This document shows positions 7,992 through 15,805 of a DNA stretch of 48,108 nucleotides, one piece after another (position 1 is the first letter of the stretch; each line of letters opens with the position of its first letter). The DNA lies in contig JANXRN010000384.1 of assembly GCA_025352995.1 (NCBI GenBank), forward strand, positions 1 through 48,108, in the 5' to 3' direction. The translations under genes and the position numbers were made by a program. The notes beneath the pieces are model-generated. The model saw only the letters and a list, made by a program, of their open reading frames with translations. It made no database searches and was not told the origin of the DNA. The DNA comes from Acetobacteraceae bacterium. GTDB lineage: Bacteria > Pseudomonadota > Alphaproteobacteria > Acetobacterales > Acetobacteraceae.

Positions 7992-8984
7992 ATGAACAAG
8001 CAAACCTGGCTGGCTGGATTGTCCCTGCTGGCAATGACGCACGCCGCCCACCCAGCATTGCTGCGTCCGGCCGGCAGCCTCACCGCATCGACCGTGAAAT
8101 TGTCCGACCTGTTCGATGATCTCGGGGCCGACGTCGATCGGGTGATCGGTCCCGGTCCGGCCCCTGGCGGGCGGATCATCGTCGAAGCCCCCCAACTGGC
8201 CGCCATCGCCCGACAGTTCGGCGTCGATTGGCGCCCCGCCTCACAAGCCGACCGGGTGGTGCTCGAACGGCCCGGCAGGCCGCTCGGCCGCGATGAAATC
8301 CTGCAACCCTTGCGCGCCGCCCTCGATGGCGTCGGCGCCCCCGCCGACACCGAACTTGAATTGCCCGGCTTCGCCCCACCATTGATCGCAGCCGACGGGC
8401 GCGCCGAAATCGGCATTGAGCAATTGGAATACGACGGCGCCAGCGGCCGCTTTACCGCCACCGTCGCACTCAGTGGCGCCGGCATCACCAGTCAGAAAAT
8501 TCGCGTCGCCGGCATCGCGATCGAAATGATCGAAATCCCCGTCCCCGCCCATCGCCTGCTGGCCGGCAGCGTGGTCCGCGCCGAAGACATCCAACTCGTC
8601 CGTATGCGGGCCGGGCCAATGCTGAGCGAGTCCGCGCGCACAACCGACCAAATCCTCGGCCTGGCCGCCCGTCGCACCATCAGCCGTGGCCAGCCCATCG
8701 CACGCGCCGATCTTGGCCAGCCCGTTCTGGTGGCCAAAGGCACGCGCGTGGCGCTGCAATTGCAATCCGGCGCGCTGATCGTGTCCGCCACTGGGCAAGC
8801 CATGGACTCCGGCGCACTCGGCGACCGCATCACCGTGCTCAATCCAACCTCCCGCGCAATCATCGAGGCTGAAATCACCGGCCCCGGTCGCGTTCGGGTC
8901 CTGCCCGATAGCGCCCCAATCATTCCGCCCGGCGGTACCCGGGTCAGCAGCGCCAATAGTGGCGCCGGCACGGTGCTGCGATGA
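7992..8984 (+). CDS. flgA: FlgA, P-ring assembly chaperone
   Basis: FlgA is a periplasmic chaperone for the P-ring protein FlgI. The 330-residue product has a signal peptide (MNKQTWLAGLSLLAMTHAAH), a variable N-terminal region starting with STVKLSDLFDDLGADVD, and a C-terminal SAF/FlgA domain (~180-320). The SAF domain includes PVPAHRLLAGSVVRAEDIQL, the RTISRGQPI turn and VTVLNPTSRAIIEAEITGPG-like sequence near the end. Its stop overlaps the flgH start by 4 bp. flgI, the usual client gene, is not in the window. Confidence 0.93.
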   Translation: MNKQTWLAGLSLLAMTHAAHPALLRPAGSLTASTVKLSDLFDDLGADVDRVIGPGPAPGGRIIVEAPQLAAIARQFGVDWRPASQADRVVLERPGRPLGRDEILQPLRAALDGVGAPADTELELPGFAPPLIAADGRAEIGIEQLEYDGASGRFTATVALSGAGITSQKIRVAGIAIEMIEIPVPAHRLLAGSVVRAEDIQLVRMRAGPMLSESARTTDQILGLAARRTISRGQPIARADLGQPVLVAKGTRVALQLQSGALIVSATGQAMDSGALGDRITVLNPTSRAIIEAEITGPGRVRVLPDSAPIIPPGGTRVSSANSGAGTVLR

Positions 8985-9709
8985 AATCGCTAGCCGTCAC
9001 CCTGCTCGCCATCAGCCTCACCGGCTGCGGCAATCTCACCCGCCTGTCCGAAGTCGGCCGCCCGCCATCCATGACGCCGATCAGCGACCCCACCCGAGAC
9101 GCCAACTACCGCCCGCTCACCATGCCCATGCCCGCCCTGCAAGTCGCCGCCCCCGACGCCGGCACCCTCTGGCGTAACGGCAGCCGCGCCTTCTTCAAAG
9201 ATCAACGCGCATCCGGCGTCGGCGATATCCTGACCGTCTTCGTCAACATCACCGATACCGCCAACCTGAAAAACGGCACCACCGCCACCCGAACCAGCGC
9301 GGAAGGCATGGGCCTACCGCATATGCTCGGCCTCGAAAACGCCGCCCAACATCTGTTCGGAACCCCATCTTCCAGCCTCGTCAGCGGCAGCAGCAACAAC
9401 TCAAACGTCGGATCGTCCGAGCTCAAGCGAAACGAAACCGTCACCCTGAAACTTGCCGGCGTCATCACCCAAGTCCTGCCCAACGGCAACCTCGTCGTCT
9501 CCGCCAAACAAGAAGTGCGGGTCAATTCCGAACTGCGCGAACTCGCCGTCAGCGGCGTCATCCGCCCGCAAGACATCGCCAGCGACAATACAGTCCAACA
9601 TGACCGCATGGCCGAAGCCCGTATCGCCTATGGCGGGCGCGGCCAGATGACGGACGTGCAAACCCCGCGTTGGGGGCAGCAGGTGCTGGATTTGGTGTTG
9701 CCGTTTTGA
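8981..9709 (+). CDS. flgH: FlgH, flagellar L-ring lipoprotein
   Basis: Outer-membrane L-ring lipoprotein, 242 residues. The signal peptide ends in the lipobox SLTGC at about residue 16. The typical FlgH features follow: SLW/TLWRNGSRAFFKDQRA near 60, the VGDILTVFVNITDTANLKN strand, and the C-terminal VSGVIRPQDIASDNTVQHD and MAEARIAYGGRG blocks. Last gene of the flgFGAH operon. Its stop is followed directly by the 227-bp palindromic element, which probably ends the transcript. Confidence 0.96.
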   Translation: MKSLAVTLLAISLTGCGNLTRLSEVGRPPSMTPISDPTRDANYRPLTMPMPALQVAAPDAGTLWRNGSRAFFKDQRASGVGDILTVFVNITDTANLKNGTTATRTSAEGMGLPHMLGLENAAQHLFGTPSSSLVSGSSNNSNVGSSELKRNETVTLKLAGVITQVLPNGNLVVSAKQEVRVNSELRELAVSGVIRPQDIASDNTVQHDRMAEARIAYGGRGQMTDVQTPRWGQQVLDLVLPF

Positions 9710-9936
9710 GGGAGGCAAGGAAGCGCTGGGGCGCTGCCCCAGACCCCGCCAGGGAAGGTCCCTGGACGCCAAACCCTTAAGAGGGCTGGAATGAAGCAGG
9801 GGGGGCTAGGTACTGGTTGCAACCGATACCTAGCCCCCCCCTGCTTCATTCCAGCCTTGCTTTCTTAGGATAGGGGTTCGGGGCCCGGCCGCGGCGGGGG
9901 GCGAGGGGGCAGAGCCCCTCGCCTTCCTTGCCTCCC
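9710..9936. repeat. Nested palindromic element, two inverted GC-rich repeats around a long hairpin
   Basis: The outermost arms, 9710-9723 and 9923-9936, are a perfect 14-bp inverted repeat (GGGAGGCAAGGAAG). Each continues inward into a diverged copy of the same GC-rich repeat, with GGGGCGCTGCCCC on the left and GGGGGCAGAGCCCC on the right. These copies flank the central hairpin at 9784-9856. The element begins right after the flgH stop and ends about 50 bp before the thiolase ATG. It resembles dispersed intergenic repeats I recall from Acetobacteraceae. It has no ORF of its own and no convincing target-site duplication. It could be a MITE- or REP/BIME-like element, a strong terminator, or both. 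Confidence 0.75.
9784..9856. terminator. Central 29-bp hairpin of the palindrome, probable flgFGAH terminator
   Basis: Arms 9784-9812 and 9827-9856 pair along 29 bp. The only flaw is one extra base in the C run (7 G against 8 C). The 14-base loop contains a further perfect palindrome, GGTTGCAACC (9815-9824), so the structure can close almost to its tip. There is no T run after it, so simple intrinsic termination is not certain. A role in mRNA 3'-end protection is equally possible. Confidence 0.55.
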
Positions 9937-9988
9937 TAAACCGCACCCCCTAACCTGCCCTGAAAGCCCACAACAGGAGATGTCCCCC

Positions 9989-11191
9989 ATGGCCGACGCT
10001 TTCATCTGCGACTTCGCCCGCACGCCGATCGGCCGTTATGCCGGGGTTTTGAAGGATGTACGCGCTGATGATTTGGCGGCGCATCCGTTGCGGGTGTTGC
10101 GGGAGCGGAATGCCCAGGTTGATTGGGCGGCATTGGATGATTGCTATCTTGGATGCGCCAATCAGGCGGGGGAGGATAACCGCAATGTTGCGCGCATGGC
10201 GACTTTGCTGGCCGGGTATCCGACGGAAGTGCCGGGCGGCACGGTAAACCGGCTCTGTGGTTCGGGCTTGGACGCGGTTGGCACGGCGGCGCGCGCGATC
10301 CGTTCGGGGGAGGCTGATTTGATGCTGGCGGGCGGCGTTGAAAGCATGACCCGCGCGCCGTTCGTCATGGGCAAGGCGACCGAGGCGTTTGCCCGTGCGG
10401 CGGAGGTTTACGACACCACGATCGGCTGGCGCTTTGTGAACGGGCTGATGAAAGCCAAGTATGGCACGGACGCGATGCCAGAAACCGGCGAGAACGTCGC
10501 CGAGGAATTCCAGATATCCCGCGAAGATCAGGACAAGTTTGCTTATCGCAGCCAGATGAATTGTGCGGCGGCGCAGAAATCGGGGTTTTTCGCGCGGGAG
10601 ATTGCACCGATCACCTTGAAGACCCGCAAGGGCGATGTGGTCATCGACACTGACGAACATCCGCGCGCCGATACCACGCTCGAAGGCTTGGCCAAGCTGA
10701 AAACTCCGTTCCGGACACCGGGAACTGTCACGGCGGGCAATGCCTCGGGCGTGAATGACGGTGCGGCGGCTTTGATCCTGGCGAGTGAGGATGGCGCGCG
10801 TCGCCATGGCCTAACACCCCGCGCCCGGGTCGTTGCGATGGCAACCGCCGGAGTGGCACCCCGCATCATGGGTATCGGCCCGGCACCGGCGGTGCAAAAA
10901 CTTCTGGCGCGGCTTGGCATGACGATCGGCGATATCGACCTGATCGAACTCAACGAAGCTTTTGCCAGCCAGGGCCTCGCGGTAATGCGGCAGCTTGGCT
11001 TGGCCGATGACGCCGAGCATGTGAACCCGCATGGCGGCGCGATTGCGCTCGGCCACCCGCTCGGCATGTCGGGCGCGCGTCTGGCGATGACGGCGGTCAG
11101 CGCGTTGGAACTGCGTGGCCAGAAGCGCGCCATCGTGACGATGTGCATCGGCGTCGGGCAAGGGATCGCTGCCCTGATCGAGCGCGTGTAG
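9989..11191 (+). CDS. pcaF: Beta-ketoadipyl-CoA thiolase-like acyltransferase
   Basis: A 400-residue thiolase. It is closest in my recollection to PcaF/PaaJ, which cleave 3-oxoadipyl-CoA to succinyl-CoA and acetyl-CoA at the end of aromatic degradation. Supporting blocks are [16 protein letters not shown] at the start, [19 protein letters not shown]-like text, and the nucleophile Cys in [38 protein letters not shown], the [16 protein letters not shown] His box and the second Cys in TMCIGVGQG complete the set. AGGAGA at 9975-9980 fits the ATG at 9989 better than the ATG at 9980. It could feed products of the adjacent ring-cleavage operon into central metabolism. PcaF and general acetyl-CoA acetyltransferase activity cannot be separated by sequence reading alone. 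Confidence 0.82.
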   Translation: MADAFICDFARTPIGRYAGVLKDVRADDLAAHPLRVLRERNAQVDWAALDDCYLGCANQAGEDNRNVARMATLLAGYPTEVPGGTVNRLCGSGLDAVGTAARAIRSGEADLMLAGGVESMTRAPFVMGKATEAFARAAEVYDTTIGWRFVNGLMKAKYGTDAMPETGENVAEEFQISREDQDKFAYRSQMNCAAAQKSGFFAREIAPITLKTRKGDVVIDTDEHPRADTTLEGLAKLKTPFRTPGTVTAGNASGVNDGAAALILASEDGARRHGLTPRARVVAMATAGVAPRIMGIGPAPAVQKLLARLGMTIGDIDLIELNEAFASQGLAVMRQLGLADDAEHVNPHGGAIALGHPLGMSGARLAMTAVSALELRGQKRAIVTMCIGVGQGIAALIERV

Positions 11192-11200
11192 CGGCAAAAC

Positions 11201-13204
11201 ATGGAAGCGCTGTCGGTCGCTGCATTTCTGGCGGCCGACCCGCAGGCGTTGGTTGAACGTTTGGCATTTGCCGACCAGCAACGATTTTCTCGCAATCAGG
11301 GCCAGCAACTTCTCGCCTGGGACGCGTCCATCCGCATCTTGCGCGTTGCCTTCAGCGATTGGCCGGAAGCAAGCGATTGGCGACTGGTGCTGGAATATGA
11401 CATGCGGCGCCTCGGCCGGCGGATTGATGCGGTTCTGGTGACCCCGCGCGGCATTATTGTGCTGGAATTCAAAACCGGCGCATCAGGCGTCGATGCGCAA
11501 GCGCGACGGCAAGCGGAAGACTACGCGCTTGATCTGGAGATATTTCATTCGGCGAGCGACGATCATCCTATCCTGCCCATCGTGGTTGCCAGCAATGCCG
11601 CCACCGGCCCGACCGCATGGCCGTTCATGTATCGCGGATTTGTCGATGCAGGTCTGACCGCGTCACCCAGGGGATTGGGAATTTTGGTGCGAGAGGTCTG
11701 GGCGCGCCTTCCGGTACCGCCCAATTTGCTCGATGTGCAGAATTGGGACCAGGCACCCTACCGGCCGGTGCCAGGCATTATCGATGCTGCTTGCACGCTC
11801 TATTCCCATCACGGCGTCGCAGATATCGCCAGCGCCCGGGCCGAAGCGCATAATCTGACAACGACCAAGGACGCCATCCTTGATGCTATCGCCGCCGCGC
11901 GCCGCGACCAGCATCATGTCATCCTGTTCGTAACCGGCATTCCCGGCGCCGGTAAGACCTTGTGTGGATTGAATGCGGTGTTCGGTGCCGGACGTGACGC
12001 CGGCGCCACCTTCCTGACCGGCAACCCAACCTTAGTACATGTCCTGCGGGAGGCTTTGGCGCGCGACGCCGCCCAGGGCAATCGCGACAAATTGCGCGCC
12101 GCGCGCCTCAAAACCAAAGCCTCCGTGCAAAAGCTCCCGGCGTTTCGCGATGAGTACGTCCGGACTGGCCACATCCCGCCGGAGCATGTCATCGTCATCG
12201 ACGAAGCCCAACGCGCTTGGGACGAACGTCAGGCGATCCGTGCCACCGCCACCAGGCCGGTGCAACTCAGCGCATCGGAACCCGCCCATTTACTCGACAT
12301 CATGGCGCGACACGCCGATTGGGCTGCGATCATTTGCCTGGTAGGTGGCGGCCAGGAAATCCACGACGGGGAAGGCGGGCTGGCGGAATGGGGCGGCGCC
12401 TTGGCGCAACGCCCATCCTGGCGCGTACTCGCAGCGCCTGAAACGCAACGTTCAGGCACGCCCCGCCAAACCTTGCCAGCTTTGGACGGCATGGCGCTCC
12501 AGGACAGCTTGCATCTCTCGGTCCCCATGCGGTCATTGCGCAATTCGGCTGCGGCGTCCTGGGTTGAAGCAGTGCTCGGCGGCGACCCCTCCGCAGCCCG
12601 CGCCATCGCCAGCGCCGGTCCCGCCCTGCCTTTCGTCCTCACGCGCGATCTTCACGCCATGCGCCAGCATTTGCGCGCCAGCAGCCGCGGCGAACGTCGG
12701 GCTGGCCTGGTCGGAAGTTCCGGCGGCAAACGCCGACGGGCCGATGGGCTGGGGGTCGAAGTCCCCCATATGGACGAGGCCGCCGTCGCACACTGGTTTC
12801 TCAACCGGTGGCCGGATGTCCGGGCATCAGACGCCCTCGAAACCGTCGCGACCGAGTTTGCCTGCCAGGGACTGGAGCTTGACTATGTCGGGCTGTGCTG
12901 GGGCGGCGACATGCTGTGGCTACCGCTGCAAAAAATCTGGCAGTGTCGCGCCTTCGTGGGTGACCAATGGAACCAGACCCGCAATCCCGAAACCATCGCC
13001 AACCGCACCAATACCTATCGCGTGCTGTTAACCCGGGCGCGCTACCAGACGGTGATCTGGGTGCCGCGTGGGGATCGGAGTGACCAAACCCGCAACCCAG
13101 ATGAACTGGATCGCGTCGCGCAATTTCTGCAAGCATGCGGCGTGGAAACCCTGCCGGAAGTCGTCGCCTCCCCGCGCGCGGATACGGTCGCAACGTTACT
13201 TTAG
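11201..13204 (+). CDS. PD-(D/E)XK nuclease - SF1 helicase (DUF2075-like) fusion
   Basis: A 667-residue two-domain protein. The N-terminal part (~1-170) has a PD-(D/E)XK core: Glu65, Asp76 in RRIDAVL, then Glu89-x-Lys91 in VLEFKTG and a Gln at 104 in RRQAEDYAL. The rest is a superfamily 1 ATPase/helicase of the DUF2075 type. It has Walker A GIPGAGKT (246-253), Walker B VIVIDEAQ (330-337), motif III GGGQEI (383-387 region), motif V EFACQGLELDYVG and motif VI YRVLLTRARY near the C-terminus. All key residues look intact. It should act on DNA or RNA in the cytoplasm. Similar nuclease-helicase fusions occur in defence loci, but no partner gene is adjacent. It starts 9 bp after pcaF with a weak ribosome site and ends 4 bp before the convergent binding-protein gene. 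Confidence 0.82.
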   Translation: MEALSVAAFLAADPQALVERLAFADQQRFSRNQGQQLLAWDASIRILRVAFSDWPEASDWRLVLEYDMRRLGRRIDAVLVTPRGIIVLEFKTGASGVDAQARRQAEDYALDLEIFHSASDDHPILPIVVASNAATGPTAWPFMYRGFVDAGLTASPRGLGILVREVWARLPVPPNLLDVQNWDQAPYRPVPGIIDAACTLYSHHGVADIASARAEAHNLTTTKDAILDAIAAARRDQHHVILFVTGIPGAGKTLCGLNAVFGAGRDAGATFLTGNPTLVHVLREALARDAAQGNRDKLRAARLKTKASVQKLPAFRDEYVRTGHIPPEHVIVIDEAQRAWDERQAIRATATRPVQLSASEPAHLLDIMARHADWAAIICLVGGGQEIHDGEGGLAEWGGALAQRPSWRVLAAPETQRSGTPRQTLPALDGMALQDSLHLSVPMRSLRNSAAASWVEAVLGGDPSAARAIASAGPALPFVLTRDLHAMRQHLRASSRGERRAGLVGSSGGKRRRADGLGVEVPHMDEAAVAHWFLNRWPDVRASDALETVATEFACQGLELDYVGLCWGGDMLWLPLQKIWQCRAFVGDQWNQTRNPETIANRTNTYRVLLTRARYQTVIWVPRGDRSDQTRNPDELDRVAQFLQACGVETLPEVVASPRADTVATLL

Positions 13205-13208
13205 GCCG

Positions 13209-14354
13209 TTATTTCAAGCTGCATGCCGCCGAATACGCTGCCGGAATTTGGGTGCGGAATTTACGCTCAGTCTTCAATCCCAACACCCCATCGGCGCCCT
13301 TTGCGACCGCCAATTCGAACCAATCCAAAACTGGCCCCTGATTGTTGCCGAAGCTGAACCGCCCGCGCACACTGGCTATATCGGTTGCTTTCAAGGCTGC
13401 CTGGAAAGCGGCATCAAGCTTGCCGCCCGATTTTCGCAGTGCGGCGCCAATCATGTTCGCGGTTTCAAACCCGTGTGCCGCGTAGTAGGTCGGCGGCCGG
13501 TGATACGCCGCGCGATAGGCCGCAACAAATTCCTTGTTGGCGGCGTTATCGAAATCCTCATTCCATTCGGCCGCAATATGCATGTTGCTCGCCGCATCCC
13601 CTACTGCCGCCAGCAGTCGCGGATCGAGTGAGGGTGCCGCCACCACCAACGGAATCTTGTCCTTCAACCCCGATGCCGCCCATTGCTTGAGGAACACAAT
13701 CCCCAACCCACCCGGTTCAAATTCGTAAATTGCGTCCGGATTGGCGGCGCGAATTTGCGCGATTTCGGCACTGAAATCATTCTGATCGAGGCCGGTATAA
13801 ATCTCACCCACGATGGCGCCCTTGAATTCGCGCTTCACCGCGGCGACCACCTGCTTGCCGGCCTGATAGTTCGGCGCCATCACGAACAGTCGCTTCATTC
13901 CCAGTTCATTGGCGAGCACGCCGGCCGAGGCATGCAAATTTTCGTCCCAGCCAGTGACAAAGTAGTTCACCTGGCAGTTCTTGCCGGCATATTCGTTGGG
14001 CGATGTGTTAGGTCCAAGCCATAGCGCGTCGGCGTCCAGAATATCCCCCAGCACCGCCAACGCGACATTGGTGAAAATCATCCCGGTAAACAGCTTCACC
14101 CCGTCGGATTTCAACTGCCGCTGCACGATCTGCTTGGCCTGCGCCGGTTTCAGCCCGTCATCTTCAACCAGGACCGACACCGCAACCCCACCAAGCTTGC
14201 CGTCACGCACCGCCAGCATGAAGCCATCGCGCATATCTTCCCCGAGATAGCCGCCGGGACCCGACAGGGTGGTAACAAAGCCGATCTTGACCTGCGCCAT
14301 CGCCGGCGCCGCGACCAGCAGCAGGCCAGTCAGGAACCAACCAAGCCGCTTCAT
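13209..14354 (-). CDS. Liv-type ABC transporter substrate-binding protein 2
   Basis: A 381-residue periplasmic binding protein of the leucine-binding (Peripla_BP_6) family. The signal peptide is MKRLGWFLTGLLLVAAPAMA, then VKIGFVTTLSGPGGYLG begins the mature fold. I start at ATG 14354, which overlaps the esterase stop by 4 bp and has GAAGG upstream, rather than at 14423. It is a clear paralogue of the binding protein at 20607-21770, about half identical by eye, sharing VLVEDDGLKPAQAKQ, MAPNYQAGK/LAPNYPAGK and WN(E/S)DFDNAANK. It is the last gene of the 13-gene leftward operon, 6.4 kb from its permease genes. Two binding proteins for one permease suggest two related ligands. Confidence 0.93.
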   Translation of the reverse strand: MKRLGWFLTGLLLVAAPAMAQVKIGFVTTLSGPGGYLGEDMRDGFMLAVRDGKLGGVAVSVLVEDDGLKPAQAKQIVQRQLKSDGVKLFTGMIFTNVALAVLGDILDADALWLGPNTSPNEYAGKNCQVNYFVTGWDENLHASAGVLANELGMKRLFVMAPNYQAGKQVVAAVKREFKGAIVGEIYTGLDQNDFSAEIAQIRAANPDAIYEFEPGGLGIVFLKQWAASGLKDKIPLVVAAPSLDPRLLAAVGDAASNMHIAAEWNEDFDNAANKEFVAAYRAAYHRPPTYYAAHGFETANMIGAALRKSGGKLDAAFQAALKATDIASVRGRFSFGNNQGPVLDWFELAVAKGADGVLGLKTERKFRTQIPAAYSAACSLK

Positions 14355-15805
14355 CCTTCGACCCCTCCACGCCACACCGCGCCCGACGGGTCGCCGGCAA
14401 TGCCCAGCACCCGATCGAAGCACATTGTTTGCCGGCTCGCGCGCAAATAAGGCGGCCAGAGCAGGCCAGGGCTGTGCGGGTCGCCAGATTCGGCAAATTC
14501 ACTCCAGGCGCCACGCATCGCGGCCGACAAAGCCACCATTTCCGCGCGATCGCCACCGGTCAACATCGCCGCGTCCGCCCAGGCTGGGAAGCTGCCGAAC
14601 ACAAACGGCAATTCGATGCAGTGACAGGCTTTGAATTTGCTACCGGCCGGCGCCCAGCGGAACTCATACACCCAGACTTCCGCCCCTGCGTCAGTTGCCG
14701 CATCCGCCAGCGCGAGGGACGGAAACAAAAACACATGATCGGTCATCAAATCGCCGAGCACATCCATGTCGGTCGCGCCAAGCCTGCGGCGGCGATAAAG
14801 CGCGGCGGCATCGGCGGACCCACTCAACTCCGCGAAACGCGCCGCCATCGCCCCTGGATCGGGCGGGTTCATCGCCGGATCGGCCGCGAAGAAAGCGTGC
14901 ATTTCTTCCCGCGTGGTGCCGATGATCAGGCTGATATTGCGCGATGCAGCCTCGCCCGCCGCCGCCTGCACGAAGGCGCTGGCATCGGACATGCTATCAA
15001 ACACCGGCAGGAAGGGCGGCGTGACATCGGCAAAGCGCCCGACCTCCCGCGCGACCTGCATTTGGGCCGCAACAATCCGCGCCGCGGGGATTGTCGCCAG
15101 ATCTTCCGGCCTGGCATCAAGCGCCGCGCACAACGCATCCGCATTGGCCCGCGCCTGCGCCCGACTATGCGGTGCCAAAGCCGCCGGCGTGCTTTGCAAA
15201 ATCGCGCGCTCAAACAGGCCCCTGGTTTCCCACATGGTCAGCAAGCACATGATCGCATGCGCACCCGCCGATTGGCCCATCAAGGTCACGCGTGCCGGAT
15301 CGCCGCCGAAGGCTGCAATATTGTCACGCACCCAGCGCAACGCAGCGACCATATCCTGCAAGCCCATATTGCCCTCGGCGATCCCCGGCAAATGCAGAAA
15401 CCCCAATGCGCCGAGCCGGTAATTGACCCCGACCACAACAACATCGCCGTCGCCGGCCAGGACCGAGCCGTCATACCAATCTAGCGAGCCGGCCCCGGAC
15501 AAGTAGGCACCCCCATGGAGGAACACCATCACCGCCCGCTTGGCGTCATCCACCGCGGGCGTCGCGATGGTCAGGGTCAGACATTCCTCATCCTGCGGGC
15601 GGGTGAAATCGCCCATCGCCGCACGCAAACGCGACGGCGGCTGCGGCGCGATCGGACCATGCCGGGTGGCATCGCGTGGCCCAATCCAGCGCTCGGCCGG
15701 CTTCGGCGGGGCAAACCGGCTCGCAGTCGCGTAGGGCACGCCGCGAAACACCGTCACGCCCGACGCGCCCACCAGATCACCAAGACTAACGCGGGCGATT
15801 GTCAT
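14351..15805 (-). CDS. Type-B carboxylesterase (second of tandem pair)
   Basis: A 484-residue alpha/beta-hydrolase of the carboxylesterase type-B/pNB-esterase family. The N-terminal signature VFRGVPYA, the oxyanion-hole HGGAY and the nucleophile elbow GQSAGA are present. So are the acidic residue in GTTREEMHAFF and the catalytic His in FKACHCIELPFVFG. No signal peptide is seen, so it acts in the cytoplasm on imported esters or amides. The start is ATG 15805, overlapping the upstream esterase stop by 4 bp; the ORF can extend to 15820 but without support. It is a tandem paralogue of the next gene upstream. The natural substrate is not known. Confidence 0.9.
   Translation of the reverse strand: MTIARVSLGDLVGASGVTVFRGVPYATASRFAPPKPAERWIGPRDATRHGPIAPQPPSRLRAAMGDFTRPQDEECLTLTIATPAVDDAKRAVMVFLHGGAYLSGAGSLDWYDGSVLAGDGDVVVVGVNYRLGALGFLHLPGIAEGNMGLQDMVAALRWVRDNIAAFGGDPARVTLMGQSAGAHAIMCLLTMWETRGLFERAILQSTPAALAPHSRAQARANADALCAALDARPEDLATIPAARIVAAQMQVAREVGRFADVTPPFLPVFDSMSDASAFVQAAAGEAASRNISLIIGTTREEMHAFFAADPAMNPPDPGAMAARFAELSGSADAAALYRRRRLGATDMDVLGDLMTDHVFLFPSLALADAATDAGAEVWVYEFRWAPAGSKFKACHCIELPFVFGSFPAWADAAMLTGGDRAEMVALSAAMRGAWSEFAESGDPHSPGLLWPPYLRASRQTMCFDRVLGIAGDPSGAVWRGGVEG

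Noticed and set aside
9950-10807. 285-codon leftward ORF opposite pcaF
   Set aside because: It is antisense to a thiolase with all active-site motifs and has no recognisable domain.
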